From: UBA2387 sp019454665
GTDB taxonomy: Bacteria > Armatimonadota > Fimbriimonadia > Fimbriimonadales > Fimbriimonadaceae
Length of the DNA: 64,000 bases
Reading direction: 5' to 3'
NCBI GenBank assembly: GCA_045862995.1
Contig: BTVX01000001.1
Span: 1-64,000, forward strand
The position numbers and the translations under genes were made by a program. Below, in pieces: positions 58,439 to 64,000 of the stretch. The notes beneath the pieces were generated by a model. It was not told the origin of the DNA and searched no databases. It saw only the letters and a list, made by a program, of their open reading frames with translations. Numbering within the stretch: position 1 is the first letter of the stretch; every line of letters starts with the position of its first letter.

Positions 58439-58975
58439 TTCCACGCCGGCGACGCGCAAGACGTAGGCCAACCAGGGCGCGGCGCGGTCGGGATCGCGTG
58501 AGAGAGCCATCGCAGCGTCTAGAGCGAACCACTGGGCTTCGGCGACCTCGTCCGAGTTGGGATTCACTTCCCCGTCGTGCGTGCCCACGAACACGTGGTC
58601 GTACTCCCACTCGGTCAGCCCAGAGGCGGGGTCCGAAGCACGGTACACGAACGTCCCGACCTGGGTCACCGTGCACTCGATGCGCATCTCCTCTCTGAGC
58701 GCGCGCGCGGCCGCGTCCGAGGGGGTTTCGTCGCCGTAAGGGTGCGAGCAGCACGTGTTGGCCCAGCGCCCGCCAAAGTGGTACTTCCCCGTCGCCCGCC
58801 GCTGCAGCAGCACATTGCCGCTGGCGTCGCGCAGGAGAACCGAAATGGCCCGATGGAGCATCCCTTTGCCGCGATGCGCGTCGAGTTTGGTGGCGTACCC
58901 CACGGTCTTCCCATCCGGGCTGGTCAATTGGACACGGTCGGCCGTTTGCATTTCGGTTGTCATGGTCGCGGACAC
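58436..58975 (-). CDS. idi: Isopentenyl-diphosphate delta-isomerase, type 1
   Basis: 179-aa Nudix-fold isomerase interconverting IPP and DMAPP in isoprenoid synthesis. LHRAISVLLRDASGNVLLQRRA; catalytic Cys in WANTCCSHPYG; Nudix-like AAARALREEM; catalytic Glu region EWEYDHVFVG. Type I enzymes are typical where DMAPP must be balanced, for example in mevalonate users, but they also occur with the MEP pathway. GTG at 58975 or ATG at 58963 are both possible starts. Divergent from the SARP/STAND regulator. Confidence 0.95.
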   Translation of the reverse strand: MSATMTTEMQTADRVQLTSPDGKTVGYATKLDAHRGKGMLHRAISVLLRDASGNVLLQRRATGKYHFGGRWANTCCSHPYGDETPSDAAARALREEMRIECTVTQVGTFVYRASDPASGLTEWEYDHVFVGTHDGEVNPNSDEVAEAQWFALDAAMALSRDPDRAAPWLAYVLRVAGVE

Positions 58976-59016
58976 GCTGGGCGAGTCGTATCAGGCCGCA
59001 AATCCGAAGTTGAATC

Positions 59017-59022
59017 TACCCT
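59017..59022 (+). promoter_or_regulatory. -10 element of SARP/STAND regulator gene
   Basis: TACCCT, 6 nt before the ATG at 59029. Confidence 0.4.
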
Positions 59023-59028
59023 AGGAAA

Positions 59029-61482
59029 ATGGGAAGGTCCCGACGGGCTTCGCCCAGAATCAAGATCGGCGTGGATCCGTGGCGGATCGAGATGTTTGGC
59101 GGGTTGCGCGTTTCGCAGGGATCGCGGACGGTGGAACGCTTCCCTACTCGCCAGACGGCTTCGTTGCTGGCGTACTTGGCGTTGCACCCGAGACGCGCCC
59201 ACTCCCGCGAATTCCTCGCCGAGTTGCTCTGGCCCGATGCCGACTTGGACTCTCAGCGCCACTCGCTCCGCTTGGCCTTATCTCGAATTCGGTCGCTCCT
59301 AGGTCCGGACCATCCGCTCGAGGCTGGCAGGCAAAGCGTGCGGCTCGACCCCGCCCGGTTCGTCGCCGATGTGACCGAGTTCGAGGCTGCTGTGGCACGC
59401 GGCGATACGACGGCCGCACGCCGACTCTATGTCGGGCCGTTGCTGCTGGGCCACTACGACGATTGGATCGTGAGCGAACAGCACCGGCTTGAACTGCTAT
59501 TTGACGAGATTCGATCCGAAGCCATCCAATCGCTGAACTTGCCCCGGCTCATCGGACGGCAGTCCGAGCTGGCGAGCGTCCAGCGGTTGTTGGGCGAGTC
59601 ACCGGTCGTCACGCTGACCGGCCCGGGCGGCATTGGGAAGACAAGGCTTGCCTACGAGGTCGCGTTCGGGCACAGGAACGGTGTCTGGGTGTCCCTGATC
59701 GACCTTTCGGACCCGGGGCAAGTCGCAGACGCGATGCGCACGGCTCTCGGGCTTCCGGCGCCTGCTCCGGGGGCCGACGTCCTTGAATATGTGGCAGCCG
59801 AGTTTCAACGAAGGCGTCCGCTGCTGCTGGTGCTCGACAACGCGGAGCAACTCTTGGGCACCCACTTGAACACCGTCGTCTCGCGCTTGTGCAGGGTCCG
59901 TGGGGTCTCGATGCTGGTGACGTCGCGCAGGGCCCTGGAGGTGCGCGGCGAGGCCACGGTGTCCCTGACCCCCCTCTCCGAGTACGAGACGATCTGCCTG
60001 TTCGTCGAGCGGACAAGGCGCGTCCGCGCCAATGCCACGCTCTCCGAGGCTGCCCTTCAGCGACTTGCTGGGCGGCTCGGAGGCATGCCCCTCGCCATCG
60101 AACTTGCGGCAGCGAGGATCGGGGTTCAGAGTGTGGACGGCATCGCCGGGCTGAGCTGGGTCGGTGAGACCGGCTTTGGCGAGGCGATCGGGATTCCACC
60201 CCGCCACCGGTCGCTGCAGACCGTCTTACAGGAGAGCTTGGACGAACTGACCGACGCAGACGCCGACGCGTTCCGTAGGCTGGCGGCGTTCCGCGGCGGA
60301 TTCGATGCGGACTCGGCACGGGCCGTTGCCGGAGCCGACCTGAGCACGCTCGAAACGCTACGGCGTTGGGCGCTCATCCAACCGGATGAAGCTACCGATG
60401 GTTCCGTCCGGTTCCTTATGCCCGAGCCCTTGCGCGAACTCGCACTCAAAGACAACGAGGCCGCACGACGCGCCCACGCGTACTACTTTGCCGACTGGAT
60501 TGAAGCGAACCGCGCCGACGACCTCCCTCCCGAGCCCCGGCCATTCGCCTACCGGCTGGGCCTGCAGGAACTGGAACGCGACAATCTGATGGCTGCCCTC
60601 GACTTCTGCAGGAGCAGCGTGGTCGCCGCCGACCGTGAGGCGGGCCTGCGAATCGTCGCGGCCCTCTGGACTCATTGGTACGTCCGGAACGCAGGCGCCG
60701 AGATGGAGAGATGGACGCAGGACTTGCTCGCCGGTCCGGGAGAGTTTGCGGACCCCCTGGTGCGCGCGGCTGCGCGCCTCTCGATTGTTCTCGCCCTTCG
60801 CGAACGGGGCGCAAGCGCGGGGGCCGACCTTCAAGTCCAGGCCGCTCTCGATGCCTTGATCCTGGGGCCACGCAACAGGAATCTGGCGTTCGCCTGGCAC
60901 TTGCGCGGGCTTACGGCCGCGGACCTGGGTCGTCACGAAGCCGCGGAGGCCGCCTATCTCAGGTCCGAAGAGATTTGGACAGAGATCGGCGACCTGCGCA
61001 ACTACGCGGTCACCCGGCACAACCGGGGCATGCTTGCTGCCGAGTTGGGACACCTCGATCAGGCGGAAGCCTTCGTCGCGGAGGCCATCGAACTCTTCCG
61101 GACGCAGAACAGCACGTACATGGGGGTCGGCAACTCGACGATGGCCAGCATCCGCAGGGCTAGGGGCGACCTGCCCGGCGCTGTCGCCAGCCTCACCGAG
61201 GCAGGCCGCATCTTGCGCCAACTCGGCTATGTCCGCGGCTATGCCCAAGTGGACCGGGATTTGGCCTTGTGCCTGCATGCGATGGGCGAAGTCGGCGAGG
61301 CGACGACGTGCCTTCGCGGTGTGCTGGAAGACTTTCGGCGCGTTGGCGACCGGCATGGCGAAGCGACTGCGCTGGCCGCCCTGGCGCGTGTGACGGGCGA
61401 ATCGTGGTATGCCGACGAAGCACGGGGTTTGCTCGCACGGCACCAACTGCCCGCGGTGGGCGAGCTTCTGGGGAACTTGTAG
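59029..61482 (+). CDS. SARP/AfsR-like STAND regulator (BTAD-NB-TPR)
   Basis: 817-aa multidomain transcription regulator. Residues 17-110: OmpR-type winged helix (IEMFGGLRVSQGSRTVERFPTRQTASLLAYLALHP). Residues 110-165: BTAD-like helical domain, short. Residues 174-420: STAND NTPase with Walker A GPGGIGKT (198-205), Walker B LLLVLDNAEQLL and GMPLAIELAAARI. Residues 480-817: TPR-like repeats (LRGLTAADLGRHEAAEAAYLRS, GMLAAELGHLDQAEAFVAEA). Ligand binding at the repeats likely triggers ATP-driven oligomerisation and promoter activation. Target genes unknown. Followed by a strong hairpin. Confidence 0.92.
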   Translation: MGRSRRASPRIKIGVDPWRIEMFGGLRVSQGSRTVERFPTRQTASLLAYLALHPRRAHSREFLAELLWPDADLDSQRHSLRLALSRIRSLLGPDHPLEAGRQSVRLDPARFVADVTEFEAAVARGDTTAARRLYVGPLLLGHYDDWIVSEQHRLELLFDEIRSEAIQSLNLPRLIGRQSELASVQRLLGESPVVTLTGPGGIGKTRLAYEVAFGHRNGVWVSLIDLSDPGQVADAMRTALGLPAPAPGADVLEYVAAEFQRRRPLLLVLDNAEQLLGTHLNTVVSRLCRVRGVSMLVTSRRALEVRGEATVSLTPLSEYETICLFVERTRRVRANATLSEAALQRLAGRLGGMPLAIELAAARIGVQSVDGIAGLSWVGETGFGEAIGIPPRHRSLQTVLQESLDELTDADADAFRRLAAFRGGFDADSARAVAGADLSTLETLRRWALIQPDEATDGSVRFLMPEPLRELALKDNEAARRAHAYYFADWIEANRADDLPPEPRPFAYRLGLQELERDNLMAALDFCRSSVVAADREAGLRIVAALWTHWYVRNAGAEMERWTQDLLAGPGEFADPLVRAAARLSIVLALRERGASAGADLQVQAALDALILGPRNRNLAFAWHLRGLTAADLGRHEAAEAAYLRSEEIWTEIGDLRNYAVTRHNRGMLAAELGHLDQAEAFVAEAIELFRTQNSTYMGVGNSTMASIRRARGDLPGAVASLTEAGRILRQLGYVRGYAQVDRDLALCLHAMGEVGEATTCLRGVLEDFRRVGDRHGEATALAALARVTGESWYADEARGLLARHQLPAVGELLGNL

Positions 61483-61498
61483 GCTCCTCGTAAAGCAG

Positions 61499-61527
61499 TA
61501 GGGCCGCCCCGTTTTGGGGCGGCCCTA
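61499..61527. terminator. Bidirectional hairpin terminator
   Basis: Perfect 12-bp stem TAGGGCCGCCCC / GGGGCGGCCCTA with a 5-nt GTTTT loop. It ends both the SARP gene and the convergent ribosomal protein run after rplE. Confidence 0.85.
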
Positions 61528-61554
61528 CATCCGATGACGTCAAAGGCAACGAGC

Positions 61555-62151
61555 TTACTTCTCGCGGAGCGGGAAGCCCATTTCCTTCAGGAACACGCGC
61601 GACTCTTCGTCGGTCTTGGCCGTGGTGCAGATGGTGATGTCCATGCCCCGCAACTTGTCGAACGTGTCGTACGGGATTTCGGGGAACACCAACTGCTCCT
61701 TCAGGCCGAGGGAGTAGTTGCCGCGGCCATCGAACGAGTTGGGCGAGAGGCCCTGAAAGTCGCGGATACGCGGCAAGACGACCGTCGCAAGCTTGTCGAA
61801 GAAGTGGTAGGCCCGGTCACCGCGAAGTGTGACCTTGCACCCGATCTTCATTCCTTCTCGGATGCGGAAGTTGGAGATGGCCTTTCGAGCCGTCGTTGTG
61901 ATCGGCTTCTGACCCGTGATCAGAGTCAGATCGCGCAACGAGTTTTCGAGGCTCTTGGGGTCCTTTTCGTTGTTGCCGGTGCCCATGTTGATGACGATCT
62001 TGTCGAGTTTGGGCGCCTGCATGGGCGACGAGTAGCCGAACTGCTGGATGAGTTTCGGCTTGACCGTCTCCGCGTAATGCTTCTTCAGGCGCGGCGCCGG
62101 GATCTTGACCGGTGCTGCGTCCTGTGATTCTTCCTTCGTCTTCTTAGCCAT
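61555..62151 (-). CDS. rplE: 50S ribosomal protein L5
   Basis: 198-aa uL5 that binds 5S rRNA. The core PKLDKIVINMGTGNN, TGQKPITTTARKAISNFRIREGMKIGCKVTLRG and FPEIPYDTFDKLRGMDITI are canonical. It has an N-terminal extension of about 15 residues (KKTKEESQDAAPVK). It is the last gene before a terminator: rpsN, rpsH and rplF, which normally follow, are not here. Confidence 0.97.
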   Translation of the reverse strand: MAKKTKEESQDAAPVKIPAPRLKKHYAETVKPKLIQQFGYSSPMQAPKLDKIVINMGTGNNEKDPKSLENSLRDLTLITGQKPITTTARKAISNFRIREGMKIGCKVTLRGDRAYHFFDKLATVVLPRIRDFQGLSPNSFDGRGNYSLGLKEQLVFPEIPYDTFDKLRGMDITICTTAKTDEESRVFLKEMGFPLREK

Positions 62152-62171
62152 GGTCGTTCAAATCGAGTGCG

Positions 62172-62579
62172 TCATTCGTGCGGCAGCGGCGTGTCCTGGA
62201 TGGTTTCGCCGCTCTTCTTGGCGTACCGCTCCAGTTTGCCCTCGCTGTTGCGCCGGCGTCCCACTCGGGTCGGCTCGCCGGTCTTGGGGTCGATGAGCAT
62301 GAGGTTGCTGATGTCGATGGGCGCGGGGATACGAAGTCGCATGGACCGCTCGCCCTGCCGTCGTGCCTTGCGGTGTTTGATGACGGCGTTCAACGGCAAC
62401 GGCTGATCGGGTTCTTCGTCGTTGGTCTTCAAGACGATCGCTCGGTTGGACTTGGGGTCCACCGAGTACACGTAGCCCACTTCGCCCTTATCCTTGCCGG
62501 CGACGATCTGCACACGATCGCCCCTTCGGATCTTGAGTTTGGGCATGCTTGAGAGTCGCTTGATTTCGGCTTTCGTCAT
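62172..62579 (-). CDS. rplX: 50S ribosomal protein L24
   Basis: 135-aa uL24. KOW motif KIRRGDRVQIVAGKDKGEVGYV near the N terminus and NLMLIDPKTGEPTRVG near the C terminus. ATG at 62579 is supported by a GGAGG sequence 9-13 nt upstream, inside the end of rplN; the internal ATG (MPKLKIRR) lacks one. Slightly longer than usual because of N- and C-terminal additions. Confidence 0.96.
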   Translation of the reverse strand: MTKAEIKRLSSMPKLKIRRGDRVQIVAGKDKGEVGYVYSVDPKSNRAIVLKTNDEEPDQPLPLNAVIKHRKARRQGERSMRLRIPAPIDISNLMLIDPKTGEPTRVGRRRNSEGKLERYAKKSGETIQDTPLPHE

Positions 62580-62583
62580 GGGA

Positions 62584-62955
62584 TTAGAGCACCTCCGGGG
62601 CCAGCGACACGATCTTCATGAAGTTGTGGTCGCGGAGTTCGCGTGCAACCGGTCCAAAGATGCGTGTGCCTCTGGGCTCCATGTTGTTGGGGTTGATGAC
62701 CACGCACGCGTTGTCGTCGAACCGCAGGGTCGAGCCATCGGCTCGGCGGACGGCGTGCTTGGTGCGCACCACCACGGCCTTGATCACGTCGCCCTTCTTG
62801 ACGGGCATGTTGGGCGTGGCGACCTTGACAGAAGCCACGATGACGTCTCCCACACCGCCGTAACGCGGTTGGGAGCCCTTCAGCACGCGGATGCACATGA
62901 CCTCGCGCGCGCCGGAGTTGTCCGCCACTTTCAGTCTCGAAAACTGTTGAACCAT
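62584..62955 (-). CDS. rplN: 50S ribosomal protein L14
   Basis: 123-aa uL14. VADNSGAREVMCIRVLKGS, VVRTKHAVRRADGSTLRFDDNACVVIN and GTRIFGPVARELRD are typical. Standard length. 71 bp downstream of rpsQ and 4 bp upstream of rplX. Confidence 0.98.
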   Translation of the reverse strand: MVQQFSRLKVADNSGAREVMCIRVLKGSQPRYGGVGDVIVASVKVATPNMPVKKGDVIKAVVVRTKHAVRRADGSTLRFDDNACVVINPNNMEPRGTRIFGPVARELRDHNFMKIVSLAPEVL

Positions 62956-63026
62956 GTTCGTTGCTCGCTTGCCAGAGCCCTTCGGGCGCGTTCAGCGCCT
63001 GACGGGGTTGGCAGAATTTTGTTTCC

Positions 63027-63299
63027 TTACTTGACCTTTTCGAGAATCTGGACGACACGCCATCGCTTGTCCTTGCTCAACGGGCGGGTCTCCATGATCT
63101 CGACGCGGTCTCCTTCGTCGCATCCCAGCAGGTCGTGGGCCTTGAAGCGCTCGGTGCGCCGCATGACCTTGCCGTAGAGCGGGTGCTGGATGCGCCGCTC
63201 GACGCGCACGACGACGGTCTTCTCCATTTTGTTGGAGACGACGATGCCCTCTCGGACCTTGCGTTGCGCTCGATTCTCGCTAGGATTCGTTTCGCTCAC
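63027..63299 (-). CDS. rpsQ: 30S ribosomal protein S17
   Basis: 90-aa uS17. REGIVVSNKMEKTVVVRVERR, HPLYGKVMRRTERFKAHD and EGDRVEIMETRPLSKDKRWRVVQI are diagnostic. Start overlaps the rpmC stop by 4 bp. Confidence 0.97.
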   Translation of the reverse strand: MSETNPSENRAQRKVREGIVVSNKMEKTVVVRVERRIQHPLYGKVMRRTERFKAHDLLGCDEGDRVEIMETRPLSKDKRWRVVQILEKVK

Positions 63300-63502
63300 G
63301 CCTGTTCACCTTGCTTCTGCGTCATGATCGTCAGGATGCGGGCGATGTTGTGTCGCCGCGCCTTCAATGTCGACACGTCCGTGATCTGGCGGAACACCAG
63401 GTCGCGCCGCGCCTTGTACAGCGCCGCCTGCTCCTGCTTCAGCATGTCCTGAAGTTCGGCGACGCTCTTGTTCTTCAATTCGGTGGCCTTGAGTTGCTTC
63501 AT
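63296..63502 (-). CDS. rpmC: 50S ribosomal protein L29
   Basis: 68-aa uL29, two-helix protein near the tunnel exit. ATELKNKSVAELQDMLKQEQAALYKARRD and the conserved RRHNIARILTIM. Lies 3 bp after rplP and overlaps rpsQ. Confidence 0.97.
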   Translation of the reverse strand: MKQLKATELKNKSVAELQDMLKQEQAALYKARRDLVFRQITDVSTLKARRHNIARILTIMTQKQGEQA

Positions 63503-63505
63503 GGC

Positions 63506-63997
<492 letters not shown>

Positions 63998-64000
63998 CAA

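Overview
This window looks like a chromosomal segment of a high-GC, didermic (Gram-negative-type) bacterium. The clues are an MCE/MlaD-type lipid transport protein, many lipoprotein and Sec/Tat signals, and a periplasmic molybdoenzyme. Gene content, the mixture of GTG/TTG/ATG starts and the frequent leaderless promoter layout would fit an Armatimonadota (Fimbriimonadia-like) genome. That placement is inference; no rRNA is present to test it. No tRNA, CRISPR array, transposase or integrase was seen.

Layout. 0.1-8.8 kb: dnaA, a secreted protein, a three-gene M14 peptidase/DUF1801/TauE operon, an intergenic repeat cluster and gap. 8.8-22.2 kb: a caspase-like lipoprotein, an unrecognised 606-aa protein, rpsT, an AlbA_2 regulator, GNAT, Ku, a GH5 glycosidase, a low-GC small-protein/DUF2971 pair, pstB, a sugar isomerase/epimerase, a flippase and rplI. 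22.3-26.7 kb: an mlaD-like gene, a small inserted block with two membrane proteins, a UPF0175/PIN toxin-antitoxin pair, and mrp.

26.7-34.9 kb is the most interesting block. A tightly coupled seven-gene operon encodes an NsrR-like Rrf2 regulator, a Tat-exported nitrite oxidoreductase/nitrate reductase-type (NxrA-like) molybdopterin subunit, a 90-aa protein, the four-cluster Fe-S subunit, a TorD-like chaperone, a haem-binding-type gamma subunit and a membrane protein. It is flanked by a 70-bp direct repeat that copies the 5' end of mrp. The 23.7-24.7 kb block is flanked in the same way by a 70-bp copy of the 5' end of mlaD. Both look like inserted cargo, and the shared geometry suggests one insertion mechanism.

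35.4-61.5 kb: paralogous lipoproteins, rpmB, a Gfo/Idh/MocA dehydrogenase, a YdeP-type molybdoenzyme, a large protein with two CBM-like modules, a zf-HC2/STN pair, aroC, a 6-phosphogluconate dehydrogenase, two class C beta-lactamase-like hydrolases, a CBS-GGDEF protein, a DnaA-like paralogue, an XRE regulator, a TPR protein, glyQ without glyS, glycosyltransferases, VanZ, a ceramidase-like protein, dienelactone hydrolase, idi and a SARP/STAND regulator. 61.5-64.0 kb: a ribosomal protein run rplP-rpmC-rpsQ-rplN-rplX-rplE on the minus strand that ends after rplE.

A recurring signal is a -10-like hexamer (TANNNT type) 6-7 nt before the start codon of at least 17 genes. It implies widespread leaderless transcripts, and it was used to choose several starts.
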